This document shows, piece after piece, positions 1-8,292 of a stretch of DNA of 64,000 nt. The DNA comes from UBA1546 sp049302185 (GTDB lineage: Bacteria > Nitrospirota > Thermodesulfovibrionia > Thermodesulfovibrionales > UBA1546). A model generated the notes under the pieces. The model did no database searches, was not told the origin of the DNA, and saw only the letters and a list, made by a program, of their open reading frames with translations. A program made the translations under genes and the position numbers. Position 1 is the first letter of the stretch. The number at the start of each line of letters is the position of its first letter. Location: assembly GCA_049302185.1 (NCBI GenBank), contig JBAQLV010000007.1, positions 1-64,000 on the forward strand, given 5' to 3'.

Positions 1-115
1 GCTTCATACCGCACGCCTTCACTCCAAGAAGACCCGCAGCTTTTATCAGCGCTGCTGCAACTACGGTTTTGCCAACACCTGTGTCAGTCCCCGTCACAAA
101 AAAACCTTTAGGCAT
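1..115 (-). CDS. bioD: Dethiobiotin synthetase, N-terminal part (runs off the window)
   Basis: Only the first 38 or so codons are present; the gene continues beyond base 1. The protein opens with a P-loop, GTDTGVGKT, at residues 8-16, which is the signature of BioD, the ATP-dependent enzyme that closes the ureido ring of dethiobiotin. The ATG is at 115, 10 bases after the stop of the SDR gene on the same strand, so the two are probably co-transcribed. BioB and BioW lie 10 kb away, so biotin genes are split between two loci. CobQ/MinD-like ATPases share the motif, but the full GTDTGVGKT string is typical of BioD. Confidence 0.8.
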   Translation of the reverse strand, partial: MPKGFFVTGTDTGVGKTVVAAALIKAAGLLGVKACGMK

Positions 116-125
116 TCCCCTCCAA

Positions 126-863
126 TCATACAATCCTGCTCTCAAGGCTGAAAACCTGTCCTGTTATATTACCTGTCGTCAAGAGATAAGCAATAAACCC
201 TGCTGCATCCTTCGGACTGGACAATTTCCCTGCAATACTCTCATTTCTTGCCGTCGTCATCGCAGCTTCCGATGCCTTTCCCATTTCAGTCTGCATATAT
301 CCCGGAAGCAGCGCATTAACTCTGATATTGTATTCAGCAAGCTCTTTCGCTGCAGTATAAGTCAGACCGAGAACCGCAGCCTTTGAGGCGCTGTATGCTG
401 CCTGCCCCTCTCTTCCTTTAAGCCCTGAATACGAGGAGATATTTATAATATGGCCTCCTCCTGATTTTATCATAAAATGAGAGAATACCCTGATAGTATT
501 GCAGCATCCTTTAAGATTTACCCTCAGAACCTCGTCCCATTCTTCCTCTTTCATTTTAATCATCAAACCATCCTTTGTTATCCCTGCGTTATTTACAAGG
601 ACATCCACCCTTCCCCACTTCTCATAAACTGCCTCTGCCATTTTCTCTACCTGCCTGATATCACCGACATCAGCTTTTATTAATAGTGTATCTGAGGCAA
701 TCTCATCAGCCACTTTCATCGCCTCTTTCTCTGATGCAAGGTAATTCACGGCGACATTGTAGCCGCTTTTCCCGAGCGTTAAGGCAATCTCTTTTCCGAG
801 CCCCCTTGACGCTCCTGTAATAACCGCAACCTTCAATCTGTTCTCCACAAAGGATTTTAACAT
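126..863 (-). CDS. Short-chain dehydrogenase/reductase, FabG-like
   Basis: A 245-residue classical SDR. The Rossmann motif TGASRGLG is at residues 16-23, NNAG at 91-94, the catalytic Ser near 143-144, and YSASK with Tyr157 and Lys161. Length and motifs fit 3-oxoacyl-ACP reductase (FabG), which reduces beta-ketoacyl-ACP with NADPH in fatty acid synthesis. Its position directly before bioD suggests a role in making the pimeloyl precursor of biotin, but that is inference; substrate specificity of SDRs cannot be read from sequence alone. The ATG at 863 gives a short extra leader before the first beta strand, so the true start could be slightly downstream. Confidence 0.8.
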   Translation of the reverse strand: MLKSFVENRLKVAVITGASRGLGKEIALTLGKSGYNVAVNYLASEKEAMKVADEIASDTLLIKADVGDIRQVEKMAEAVYEKWGRVDVLVNNAGITKDGLMIKMKEEEWDEVLRVNLKGCCNTIRVFSHFMIKSGGGHIINISSYSGLKGREGQAAYSASKAAVLGLTYTAAKELAEYNIRVNALLPGYMQTEMGKASEAAMTTARNESIAGKLSSPKDAAGFIAYLLTTGNITGQVFSLESRIV

Positions 864-875
864 ATCTTTAAAAAC

Positions 876-902
876 TTGAAGATTAGTGAAAAATGATATA
901 AT
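876..902 (+). promoter_or_regulatory. Possible promoter for the HIT gene
   Basis: TTGAAG and TATAAT separated by 15 bases lie in the 70-base divergent gap between the SDR gene and the HIT gene. The spacer is short for a sigma-70 promoter, so this is a weak call. Confidence 0.3.
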
Positions 903-933
903 TTTATTGCATCATTATCTTAAGGAGATATTT

Positions 934-1413
934 ATGAAAACCCTATGGGCGCCATGGAGAATGGAGTACATACTCGGCAAGAAAGAGCCTGAGTGCATAT
1001 TCTGTTCCTATCCGAAAAAAAAGAATGACAGGGAAAATCTGATTATATACAGAAGCAGTCATACCTTTGTGATGATGAACAAATACCCTTACAACAACGG
1101 GCATATCATGGTCGTGCCTTACATCCACACGTCAACAATAGATAATCTGACTGATGAAGTCTTGCTGGATTTTATGAAAGTCACACAGCACTCCTTGAAA
1201 AGCCTCAAAGAAATATTCAGGCCTGAAGGGTTTAATATAGGGATTAACATCGGCGCTGTTGCAGGAGCAGGGATGGAAGAGCATGTTCATCTCCACATGG
1301 TGCCGAGATGGGCAGGAGATACAAGCTTCATGTCAGTATTGGGAGAGATAAGGGTGATCCCAGAGCATATAATGGAGACATACGACAAACTGTATCCGAT
1401 TTTTAATAAGTAA
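934..1413 (+). CDS. HIT-family (histidine triad) nucleotide hydrolase/transferase
   Basis: A 159-residue protein with the catalytic triad HVHLH at residues 117-121, followed by MVPRW, as in the Ap4A phosphorylase/FHIT branch of the HIT superfamily. CIFC at residues 21-24 is a likely zinc site seen in many bacterial HIT proteins. The ATG at 934 is preceded by the good ribosome binding site AAGGAG, so I prefer it over the upstream ATG at 886. Expected to act on dinucleoside polyphosphates or adenylylated substrates in the cytosol; the exact substrate is unknown. It converges tail to tail with mazG, with one base between the stops. Confidence 0.85.
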   Translation: MKTLWAPWRMEYILGKKEPECIFCSYPKKKNDRENLIIYRSSHTFVMMNKYPYNNGHIMVVPYIHTSTIDNLTDEVLLDFMKVTQHSLKSLKEIFRPEGFNIGINIGAVAGAGMEEHVHLHMVPRWAGDTSFMSVLGEIRVIPEHIMETYDKLYPIFNK

Positions 1414-1414
1414 A

Positions 1415-2185
1415 CTACTTCTCCCTCTCCTTTGCCTCGTCCCAGAGGGCATCCATCTGCTCAAGTGTCATATCAGAGAGACTTCTCTTCTTATCCGCTG
1501 CCTTCATCTCGATATAGCGAAACCTTGAGATGAACTTGCTTATAGTCTTTCTCAGCGCGTCCTCGGGATTGACGCCAACAAATCTGGAGATATTCACAAG
1601 CATGAAGAATATGTCTCCGAGTTCATCTTCTATCTCAGATTGTTTTTTCTTTTTAAGCGCTTTTTTGAACTCCTTAACCTCCTCTTCAAGCTTTTCAAGG
1701 ACATCCTCTGTCTTTTCCCAGTCAAACCCTACTCTCGCAGCCTTTTTCTGAAGCTTATGCGCCCTCAGAAGTGACGGCAGCGCCTTCGGCACTCCTTCAA
1801 GAATTGATTCCTTGTGCTTCCCCTCCCTCTTCTTTTCTTCATCCCACTGTTTTCGAAGCCCTTCCTTATTTTTATATTTCGCCTTTCCAAATACATGGGG
1901 ATGGCGATTTAACATTTTCCGGCTTATCTTTTCTATAACATCATCGAGATCAAATTCATTCCTTTCCTTTGCAAGCTGGCAGTGAAAGACTATCTGAAAT
2001 AGGAGGTCTCCAAGCTCTTCCTTTATTTTCTCACCGTCTCCTTCATCCAGAGCCTCAAGGACTTCATAAGTCTCTTCAAGAAGAAAGGGCTTAAGAGAAT
2101 CCCTTGTCTGCTCCTTATCCCACGGACACCCCTTGTCCCCGCGGAGAGCGGACATTATGTCAATGAGTTTTTTAAGGTTCGTCAT
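1415..2185 (-). CDS. mazG: Nucleoside triphosphate pyrophosphohydrolase MazG
   Basis: Tandem MazG domains of the all-alpha NTP pyrophosphatase superfamily. The first contains LLEETYEVLEALDEGD near residues 34-49, with the Mg-binding EExxE pattern; the second contains EDELGDIFFMLVN in the C-terminal half. The family hydrolyses NTPs and dNTPs to NMPs and cleans non-canonical nucleotides. The start at 2185 (MTNLKKL) is chosen because the upstream extension to 2257 has no family similarity. Length of 256 residues is normal for E. coli-type MazG. Confidence 0.88.
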   Translation of the reverse strand: MTNLKKLIDIMSALRGDKGCPWDKEQTRDSLKPFLLEETYEVLEALDEGDGEKIKEELGDLLFQIVFHCQLAKERNEFDLDDVIEKISRKMLNRHPHVFGKAKYKNKEGLRKQWDEEKKREGKHKESILEGVPKALPSLLRAHKLQKKAARVGFDWEKTEDVLEKLEEEVKEFKKALKKKKQSEIEDELGDIFFMLVNISRFVGVNPEDALRKTISKFISRFRYIEMKAADKKRSLSDMTLEQMDALWDEAKEREK

Positions 2186-2262
2186 CTCACTATGATAGCA
2201 GATTAAAAAGAAACACCGCCCAATAAAATACTGTTCAATCACTTCTATGTCAGGCATGTATA

Positions 2263-2441
2263 AGGAGGCTGTGTTTGGATTAAGGCAAGATTCACGGGTC
2301 GGTCAGAATAGGGGCTGAAGTCTCCACGAAGTGGAGCGGATAGCCCCGCCCGAAGAACTTGTAAGATATTAATATATAGTACTAACATTGGCATTTCTAC
2401 AAAGATAGTTTAATATTGCCGAAATACAGACACAGCCTCCT
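2263..2441. repeat. MITE-like element with 26-bp imperfect terminal inverted repeats
   Basis: A 179-base element fills the gap between mazG and the next gene. Its ends are a perfect 12-bp inverted repeat (AGGAGGCTGTGT at 2263 and its complement ending at 2441), extendable to about 26 bp with 21 matches. The centre (about 2311-2352) holds a GC-rich nested hairpin, GGGGCT...AGCCCC around CTCCAC-GAA-GTGGAG. It encodes no protein. This is the architecture of a non-autonomous insertion element; no target duplication is obvious. Confidence 0.65.
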
Positions 2442-2525
2442 GAAAAGGTATTTAAAAGCCTGCTAAAACAAACATTGACATTAAGGCTTCACAGATTTAT
2501 CCTTAATAAAGAGGAGGGCAGAGAA

Positions 2526-2726
2526 ATGAAACACATACATAAGTTTACATCTGTTTCCCATCCCGGTCTTACATCCGAAGCGATGTCTCTTGGCATTAAA
2601 GCAGCAGAAATCAGAAGATGCGAAACCTGTAAGAAAGAAACAACATTTATCCAGACAAAAAAGGATAAATGGATTCCGCTGTTTAAAGATGAAGCTGCTG
2701 ACGAACAGAATATACTCTTAGCGTAA
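2526..2726 (+). CDS. Small zinc-ribbon-like protein, unknown function
   Basis: A 66-residue protein starting MKHIHKF after the purine-rich site GAGGAGGGCAGAG, which supports the ATG at 2526. It has a single CETC pair in the middle and aromatic and lysine-rich flanks, so it could bind a metal as a dimer, but there is no second Cys pair. Its stop lies 10 bases from the 3' end of the convergent hydrogenase operon. I do not recognise a family. Confidence 0.5.
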   Translation: MKHIHKFTSVSHPGLTSEAMSLGIKAAEIRRCETCKKETTFIQTKKDKWIPLFKDEAADEQNILLA

Positions 2727-2735
2727 GACACGCTT

Positions 2736-3983
2736 TTAGTGCACCGAACAGGAAAAACACGGGTCATACGCCCGCACGAGCATCTCACACGTGAGAATCA
2801 GTTCATCTTCCGGCTTATCTATATTTTCAGTCACAAGCTTTTTGAGAGACTCTTCAAGATTAAGAAAGTTGTGCGCTGTCGGCGTTACGATATTTGCCTT
2901 TGTTATTATTCCTCTCCTGTCCATCTCATAGTGATGATAAAGCATCCCGCGCGGCGCCTCTGTCAAAGCAGAGCCTGCGCCCTCCCTAACCTTAAAATCA
3001 GCAAAGTAATCTTTTAACGAAAGCCCCCTGAGAAGTGCGGCGCACTCCTGCAAAGCATGGACTATCTCAACAGCCTGTGCAATATTATTCAGAAAAGGGT
3101 TGGTGCCTCCTTTAAACCCAACAGTTTCCGAAGCCTTTTTTGCATCAGGCAAGAGGTTATCAAATCCGAGATTAATTCTTGAAAGCGCTCCTGCCATGAG
3201 AGAGCCTCTACCTTTTATAATTGTCCTCTTTGCATTTGAGTAAGGAACTTCGTCCTCAATAAAATAAGAGGCATATTCATGCTCCTTGATATTCAGCCCC
3301 TTTGTTGATGAAATCATGCCTTCGTTTACCGCATATTCACCTTTACCTTTTAGCGCCACGAACTCCGCATTATTTCCCAGAGCAGGATATTTAAGTTCTG
3401 ACACCATCTTTAATGTTTCAAGAGCATCCCCATGCAGAGCTTCAAGTTCCTTTACAGCTTTCTCTATATCATCCCTTGACGGAACCTTTGTAAAACCGCC
3501 AACAACCATTGAAACAGGATGCAATGCCCTGCCGCCGAAAAGGGCGGTAATGCTGTTCGCTGCTTCCTTTAATCTCAGGAATCTCTTAATCTCTTTGTCA
3601 AAGCGCGGCAGCATCTCCACTATGGAATTAAGCCTGAAAAAATCCGGAAGCGCAAGGACATAAAGATGCGCAAGATGGCTTGAGAGAATCTGGCTTAAGG
3701 CAAGTATCTTTCGTATTCTTTTAACTTCAGTAGAAGGCGTAAAACCGAACGCATTTTCTATCGCCCTTATCGCTGTCGTCATATGGGATACGGGACATAT
3801 CCCGCATATCCTTGCAACTATGTCAGGAACCTCGTCAAATTTCCTTCCCACAAGAAAACCTTCAAAGAAACGCGGAGGCTCCCAGATATTAAGCTTGAGT
3901 TCTTTGAGTTTTCCTTCCTCTATCTCAAGCTTTACAGAGCTCTCACCCTCAACGCGGGCTATGTAATTTATATCAATCTTCAT
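2736..3983 (-). CDS. hydA: NiFe hydrogenase large subunit, group 3-type (sulfhydrogenase alpha)
   Basis: Catalytic subunit carrying both nickel-binding signatures: RICGICPVSH near residues 58-67 and the C-terminal DPCFSCSVH, in which the second Cys pair coordinates Ni-Fe. The protein ends only at SVH, so the usual C-terminal peptide removed by maturation proteases is very short or absent. Last gene of a four-subunit set of the cytosolic NAD(P)-linked (group 3b) type. I start at MKIDINYI (3983), overlapping the small-subunit stop by 11 bases, because the 10 residues upstream are not family-like. No maturation genes are in the window. Confidence 0.88.
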   Translation of the reverse strand: MKIDINYIARVEGESSVKLEIEEGKLKELKLNIWEPPRFFEGFLVGRKFDEVPDIVARICGICPVSHMTTAIRAIENAFGFTPSTEVKRIRKILALSQILSSHLAHLYVLALPDFFRLNSIVEMLPRFDKEIKRFLRLKEAANSITALFGGRALHPVSMVVGGFTKVPSRDDIEKAVKELEALHGDALETLKMVSELKYPALGNNAEFVALKGKGEYAVNEGMISSTKGLNIKEHEYASYFIEDEVPYSNAKRTIIKGRGSLMAGALSRINLGFDNLLPDAKKASETVGFKGGTNPFLNNIAQAVEIVHALQECAALLRGLSLKDYFADFKVREGAGSALTEAPRGMLYHHYEMDRRGIITKANIVTPTAHNFLNLEESLKKLVTENIDKPEDELILTCEMLVRAYDPCFSCSVH

Positions 3984-4746
3984 ACACCATCTCCACTGCT
4001 TTTCTGAACTCAATTGTATCAGCGCCGAATTCTGTAAACTTCCTTATGATGTCATCCCGCGATATTCCCATTGCCTTGAATTTTTTCGCAAGCGCAGGGC
4101 CATTCGCCTGCTTCATAGGACCGAAGCATGAATAACACGCCCTGTTCATTGAAGGACAGAGCGCGCCGCAGCCTGCATTTGTCACAGGCCCCATGCACGG
4201 CAGATTATCGGCAATTAAAACGCATATATTGCCTTTCAGCTTGCACTCAATGCAAACGCTGTACTGAGGGAAATCAGGCTTCCTTCCTGTCAGAACAGAT
4301 GTAAGAGCTTCGTATAAATCCCTCTCAGCCGGAGGGCATCCCCTTATATAACCGTCCACTTTCACGTATGCATCCACTGCATGGGGTTTAATTGAATGTA
4401 TTGAAGAGAGATTTTTGTAAACTCTTTTCTCAACCTCAAGTTCCGGCGCTGTTGCCTTTATAGCTGGAATGCCGCCGATTACCGCGCATGATCCTATCGC
4501 AAAAAGTTTTTTGCTCTGTTCTCTTATCATCTTCAGCTCATCAACCTGCCATGCCTCTGTTATTGTGCCTTCAACAAGGGCTATGTCAAACGGCCCTTCA
4601 GGTATGCCTTTCCTTGAAAGCAGTTTTATAAATACAAAATCAAAACTCGCAAGCACTTCAGGTACATGCTTATGAACATATGCAAAGAAATAAGAACATC
4701 CCATGCAGCATGAATACTTAAAGAATCCAAGCCTGAGTTTATTCAT
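3973..4746 (-). CDS. hydD: NiFe hydrogenase small subunit (sulfhydrogenase delta)
   Basis: A 257-residue electron-transfer subunit of the NuoB/20-kDa type. The N-terminal CCMGC (residues 13-17) and later cysteines (RGCPP, CIEC, CMGP, CGALCP, CYSCFGP) should bind Fe-S clusters that carry electrons from the Ni-Fe site. There is no Tat signal peptide, so the enzyme is cytosolic, as expected for group 3 hydrogenases. It lies 3 bases after hydG and overlaps hydA by 11 bases, which indicates translational coupling. Confidence 0.87.
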   Translation of the reverse strand: MNKLRLGFFKYSCCMGCSYFFAYVHKHVPEVLASFDFVFIKLLSRKGIPEGPFDIALVEGTITEAWQVDELKMIREQSKKLFAIGSCAVIGGIPAIKATAPELEVEKRVYKNLSSIHSIKPHAVDAYVKVDGYIRGCPPAERDLYEALTSVLTGRKPDFPQYSVCIECKLKGNICVLIADNLPCMGPVTNAGCGALCPSMNRACYSCFGPMKQANGPALAKKFKAMGISRDDIIRKFTEFGADTIEFRKAVEMVYED

Positions 4747-4749
4747 AAC

Positions 4750-5583
4750 TTACAGCACCCCATCCGGCAGCCCGCGCACTTCTTTATATGAAAATATCGG
4801 GCCGTCCTTGCACACAAATAAACCTGAATGCTGGCAGTGCCCGCACTGGGCAATACCGCACTTCATCCTTCTTTCAAGCGATACATAAAGCGATGACTGT
4901 GACATGCCATGCATGATAAGCCCCCTGCATATAAAACGCATCATTATCTCAGGCCCGCAGACAAAAGCAATTGTTCTTTTAGGTTGTATCTTCACCCTGT
5001 CAAGCAAATCAGTAACAAGACCGATATGATGTTTCCATCTGTCCGGCTGCACAGCTTCGTCAACTGTCAGATAAACCGCTGTCTTTTCCGCCCATCCGTC
5101 AAACTCATCCATAAAGAGCATATTCTTTTCATTTCTTGCGCCGTAGATGAGGCTCACATCTCCGAAAAATTCTCTCTGGTTTAAGACTTTCTGAATAACA
5201 GGCCTGAGCGGTGCAAGCCCCACACCTCCTGCAACGATGAGAACATCCTTCTTCTCTGCCTTCTTAACAGGCCAGCCCCTGCCATAGGGCCCCCTGAAGA
5301 AAAGCTCATCGCCTTTTTTAAAATCCTTCAAAAAATCCGTCACTCTTCCTACGGACTTTATCGTGTGCTTAAAAGAGCCGTCTCGCAGAGTCGAGTCTCC
5401 GACCTGCATAATTGCGCTCAGGGAAATAGGCGCTTCGCCAACACCCGGGTAACCTATCATATTAAACTGACCCGGTTCTGCTAAAAATGAAAACTCTGTT
5501 GAGAGGGTGTATGTCTTAACTCCCTCTGCCTCTGGTCTTATATCCTTAATTATTGCTTTTATTGGTGTTAGCGGGTTTTTCAA
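4750..5583 (-). CDS. hydG: Hydrogenase FAD/NAD(P)-binding subunit (sulfhydrogenase gamma)
   Basis: A 277-residue ferredoxin-reductase-like flavoprotein. PGQFNMIGYPGVGEAPIS near residues 37-54 is the flavin-binding barrel; VAGGVGLAPLRPV is the NAD(P)-binding loop; and CGIAQCGHCQ with a later Cys near the C-terminus is the 2Fe-2S site typical of the PyrK/HydG branch. It links NAD(P)H to the hydrogenase. It overlaps the upstream beta subunit by 4 bases (stop/start overlap). The context makes the hydrogenase assignment much more likely than dihydroorotate dehydrogenase PyrK. Confidence 0.87.
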   Translation of the reverse strand: MKNPLTPIKAIIKDIRPEAEGVKTYTLSTEFSFLAEPGQFNMIGYPGVGEAPISLSAIMQVGDSTLRDGSFKHTIKSVGRVTDFLKDFKKGDELFFRGPYGRGWPVKKAEKKDVLIVAGGVGLAPLRPVIQKVLNQREFFGDVSLIYGARNEKNMLFMDEFDGWAEKTAVYLTVDEAVQPDRWKHHIGLVTDLLDRVKIQPKRTIAFVCGPEIMMRFICRGLIMHGMSQSSLYVSLERRMKCGIAQCGHCQHSGLFVCKDGPIFSYKEVRGLPDGVL

Positions 5584-6743
5584 CTTTTAACCTTTAACTT
5601 TTGAATTTTGAATTTTTGTATCTCTTTTGTTATCTCCGTAAGGTCAATCCCTGTCGGACACCATGTTATGCACCTGCCGCATCCGACAGTCCCGAAAACT
5701 CCGTACTGATTTATCTGGTCTAATTTGTGCGTAACAAACTGCCTGAGCCTTGCAGCCCTCCTCTGCCTGAAATTGCCTCCGTGGACTTCTGCGAATCTGT
5801 TATCCTGACATGCATCAAAACATCTGTATCTTGTTACTGTCTTAAGATCCATGCTCATCTCATCTCTCAGGTCATAACAAAAACATGTCGGGCATACCAT
5901 GACACAGTTTGCGCATGAAAGACATTTCTCTTCCGCTGTCCTCTGCCAGACAGGATGATCCATGTTCTCCGCAAAAATATTATCAAGCCCTGAAACATTT
6001 ATAGTTTTCCTGAATTTACCCTGCATTGATTTTTCCTTCTCTGTTTTAAGCCTCATCTCATCCCTGCCGGCGCCTCTGCCTTCAAGCCCAAATAATTCCT
6101 CTGCCTCTCTGCTTTTTATCTCTACGAGATATTCGTTTTCAAAGTCGGTGAGGAGCATGTCATAACCTCCTGCTGCGTGAAGAAAAGGTCCGGCGCCAAC
6201 TGATGAGCAGAAACAGTTTTCTGCCACACGTGTACAGTTCAACGAGATGATTAGAGTATTTCTCCTCCTTGCTTCATAGTGCGGGTCTTTAAATGCGCCA
6301 AGAAATGTCCTGTCAAGGTAGAGTATCGCATTCACATCACATGGATGCACTCCTATAATTATCTGTTTTTCTGCAATTGGGTGGATTTCGTCTACAGAGA
6401 TTTTTCCGGATGAAAAAATCTCTGCCACCCTCCCCCTCGCCCCCTCCCCTTGAGGGAGGGGGATGGGGGAGGGGTTATTTTCATTAAATGTGAATCTGAA
6501 AAGCTCTTCATTCGGTTTATAGAGAAAAAGTTTTCCCGGAGAGAGCATAGTGGTTTCATACTCCATAAAAAGCTCTCCTGAAGAATTCACTTCTTTAAAA
6601 ACAGCATAATTGCCTGTTTTGACGGGACCTATAAGCTTGTAATCTTTCTTCAAGGAATCAAGCCATAGGAGAAAAGTCTTTTTGGGAATCAGACGTTTAA
6701 ATTTTTGGAAAGTGCGTTCCCCAGTCATACCATTTCCAGACAT
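5580..6743 (-). CDS. hydB: Hydrogenase iron-sulfur subunit (sulfhydrogenase beta)
   Basis: A 387-residue protein with two 4Fe-4S motifs in the C-terminal third, CLSCANCVMVCPTC and CGRCITWCP, plus a GVHPCD motif shared with sulfhydrogenase/anaerobic sulfite reductase beta subunits. It passes electrons between the flavin and hydrogenase subunits. Residues about 89-106 (SPIPLPQGEGARG region) are encoded by a dispersed palindromic repeat inserted in frame. The start is uncertain: ATG at 6743 overlaps the GAF gene by 47 bases, and MTGERTF at 6728 is an alternative; neither has a strong ribosome binding site. Confidence 0.85.
   Translation of the reverse strand: MSGNGMTGERTFQKFKRLIPKKTFLLWLDSLKKDYKLIGPVKTGNYAVFKEVNSSGELFMEYETTMLSPGKLFLYKPNEELFRFTFNENNPSPIPLPQGEGARGRVAEIFSSGKISVDEIHPIAEKQIIIGVHPCDVNAILYLDRTFLGAFKDPHYEARRRNTLIISLNCTRVAENCFCSSVGAGPFLHAAGGYDMLLTDFENEYLVEIKSREAEELFGLEGRGAGRDEMRLKTEKEKSMQGKFRKTINVSGLDNIFAENMDHPVWQRTAEEKCLSCANCVMVCPTCFCYDLRDEMSMDLKTVTRYRCFDACQDNRFAEVHGGNFRQRRAARLRQFVTHKLDQINQYGVFGTVGCGRCITWCPTGIDLTEITKEIQKFKIQKLKVKS
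6426..6479. repeat. Palindromic GC-rich repeat inserted in frame in hydB
   Basis: The run CCCTCCCCTTGAGGGAGGGG and its flanks form a strong inverted repeat inside the coding sequence, translated as PSPIPLPQGEGARG. Sulfhydrogenase beta homologs are not expected to have this low-complexity Pro/Gly stretch between the N-terminal region and the GVHPCD motif. The same peptide string is known as a translated dispersed repeat in unrelated bacterial genes. Confidence 0.7.
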
Positions 6744-7752
6744 CCCTTGTCAGGTCTTTATATTCGGTTTTTATATGCTCAAACAGGCGTGCATTTTCTA
6801 TTGCGATAGCGCCCTGGCATGCAAGGGCAGAAAGAAAATCTATCTCTGACTCGCTGAAGGTATATGGGACAGATGTGTATACTCTGAGAACTCCTATTGC
6901 TTTCCCTCTGACAATAAGGGGCAGAGAAAGAAGAGCCATTATCCCCTCCCTGATTATCTCATCAGGATACTGAAGTCTTTTGTCCTTTCTGATGTCAGGC
7001 GCTGATACAACCTTACATTTGAGACATTCTCTGTCTATGGGGCTCTTCACCACTTCAACAGGCCCTTTCCCCATATACGCACTGCTCAGGCCGTAAGCTG
7101 CCCTTACCTCAAGCGTCCCTTTTTCCTCGTCAAGGAGCCTGATTGACGAAGCCCTCAGCCTTAACGTTTTCGCAGCATTTTCCACTATCATCTGAAGAAC
7201 TTCCTCGAGGGAAAGTGTTGAACTTATTGACTGTGATATTTTTATCAAAGCGCGCATTTCGTCCCATATCCTTGCCCTGCCTGCAAGTATGCCTCCCAGA
7301 AATGCAAGCGCCCTGAGCTTCTCTATCTCTCCGGCAGTAAAATCATGAGGCGCTGCTGTATATACCCTCACAACGCCTATAGCCCTCTTCTCCGCCATAA
7401 GCGGAACGCTGAGCACTGATTTTATGCCCTCTTTTTTAGCCTCCTCAAGATATAGAACATGAGGCTCTTTCAATATGTTCTTGGTCTTTACAGCCTTTCC
7501 TTTAAGAACCTTCCGGTCAACAGGATGTTTTTTCAAAACAACAGGGCCTTTCTTTAAATACTTCTTGCTCAGGCCGTATGCAGCCACAATCTCAAGGGTC
7601 TGATTCTTTTCATCAAGCAGCCTGATTGTAGCGCCTTTAACACCCATAATCTCTGTGATATTTTTTGCGAGGATGTTCAGGGTGGTATCGAGGTTGCGCG
7701 CCTTAGCCAGTTCACCGCAGAAAGCGCACATACTGTCTTGTTGTCTCTTCAT
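6697..7752 (-). CDS. Tandem GAF-domain protein
   Basis: A 351-residue protein made of two similar GAF domains, about residues 18-165 and 180-330. The two halves share parallel phrases: AAYGLSKKYLKKGPV against AAYGLSSAYMGKGPV, and KSVLSVPLMAEKRAIGV against MALLSLPLIVRGKAIGV. No kinase, HTH or cyclase domain is attached, so it is a sensor-only protein, perhaps binding a small ligand, NO, or sensing redox through its cysteines (CAFC at residues 9-12). It is the first gene of the hydrogenase transcription unit, so a role in control of hydrogenase is plausible but unproven. Confidence 0.8.
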   Translation of the reverse strand: MKRQQDSMCAFCGELAKARNLDTTLNILAKNITEIMGVKGATIRLLDEKNQTLEIVAAYGLSKKYLKKGPVVLKKHPVDRKVLKGKAVKTKNILKEPHVLYLEEAKKEGIKSVLSVPLMAEKRAIGVVRVYTAAPHDFTAGEIEKLRALAFLGGILAGRARIWDEMRALIKISQSISSTLSLEEVLQMIVENAAKTLRLRASSIRLLDEEKGTLEVRAAYGLSSAYMGKGPVEVVKSPIDRECLKCKVVSAPDIRKDKRLQYPDEIIREGIMALLSLPLIVRGKAIGVLRVYTSVPYTFSESEIDFLSALACQGAIAIENARLFEHIKTEYKDLTRDVWKWYDWGTHFPKI

Positions 7753-7758
7753 AAGACA

Positions 7759-7787
7759 ATCCTATCAAACAGAAAAAGGGTTGTCAA
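7759..7787 (-). promoter_or_regulatory. Probable sigma-70 promoter of the GAF-hydrogenase operon
   Basis: On the minus strand TTGACA (7787-7782) and TAGGAT (7764-7759) are separated by 17 bases. The -10 box ends only 6 bases before the ATG at 7752, so the transcript would be leaderless or nearly so; alternatively AGGAT is the ribosome binding site and the true promoter is elsewhere. Confidence 0.4.
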
Positions 7788-7814
7788 GGATTGGGGTTGG
7801 GAGAAAATTCTGCG

Positions 7815-8282
7815 CTATCCTGTCTTTTCAATAATCTCTTTTACACGCTGGCTTACCAGTTTGCCGTCTGCCTTGCCTTTAAGTTTAGGCATGAGTTCCT
7901 TCATCAGCCTGCCCATATCTTTCATACCGGCAATCCCTGCCTCCTGAATTGTTGATTTAATGATTTCATCAACCTCTTCAGGAGAAAGCTGCTCAGGGAG
8001 ATATACCTGAATAATGTTTATCTCTTTATTTTCTTTTTCTGCAAGGTCATTTCTGTTTGCCTTTAAATACTGTTCTACAGATTCCTTGCGCTGCTTGACC
8101 ATTGTAGAAAGCACACCCGTAATATCTTCTTCAGTAAGCTCACCCTTTCCGCGTTTTGCAATCTCTGCGTTCTTTATTGAGGACTTCATCATCCTAAGAG
8201 TGGATGTCCTCAGTTCACTCCCCTCTTCCTTACTCTTCATGCTTGTCACAAGGTCTTCATTTATTTTCTTTAAAATGTCCAT
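7815..8282 (-). CDS. yqeY: GatB/YqeY domain protein
   Basis: A 155-residue YqeY-family protein related to the tail domain of the GatB subunit of tRNA amidotransferase. Family features include the N-terminal helix with MKS, RTSTLRMMKSSIKNAEI, the middle KQRKES, and the C-terminal GRLMKELMPKLKGKADGKLVSQRVKE. The precise role of stand-alone YqeY is not settled. The start at 8282 (MDILKKI) follows AAGGA and removes an unrelated basic extension. The hicBA pair lies directly upstream on the same strand. Confidence 0.88.
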   Translation of the reverse strand: MDILKKINEDLVTSMKSKEEGSELRTSTLRMMKSSIKNAEIAKRGKGELTEEDITGVLSTMVKQRKESVEQYLKANRNDLAEKENKEINIIQVYLPEQLSPEEVDEIIKSTIQEAGIAGMKDMGRLMKELMPKLKGKADGKLVSQRVKEIIEKTG

Positions 8283-8292
8283 GGCAATCCTT

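Noticed and set aside
2311..2352. Hairpin-rich GC segment as a riboswitch
   Set aside because: It is the core of an inverted-repeat element and does not match any riboswitch that I can recall; the next gene is too small and unknown to suggest a ligand.
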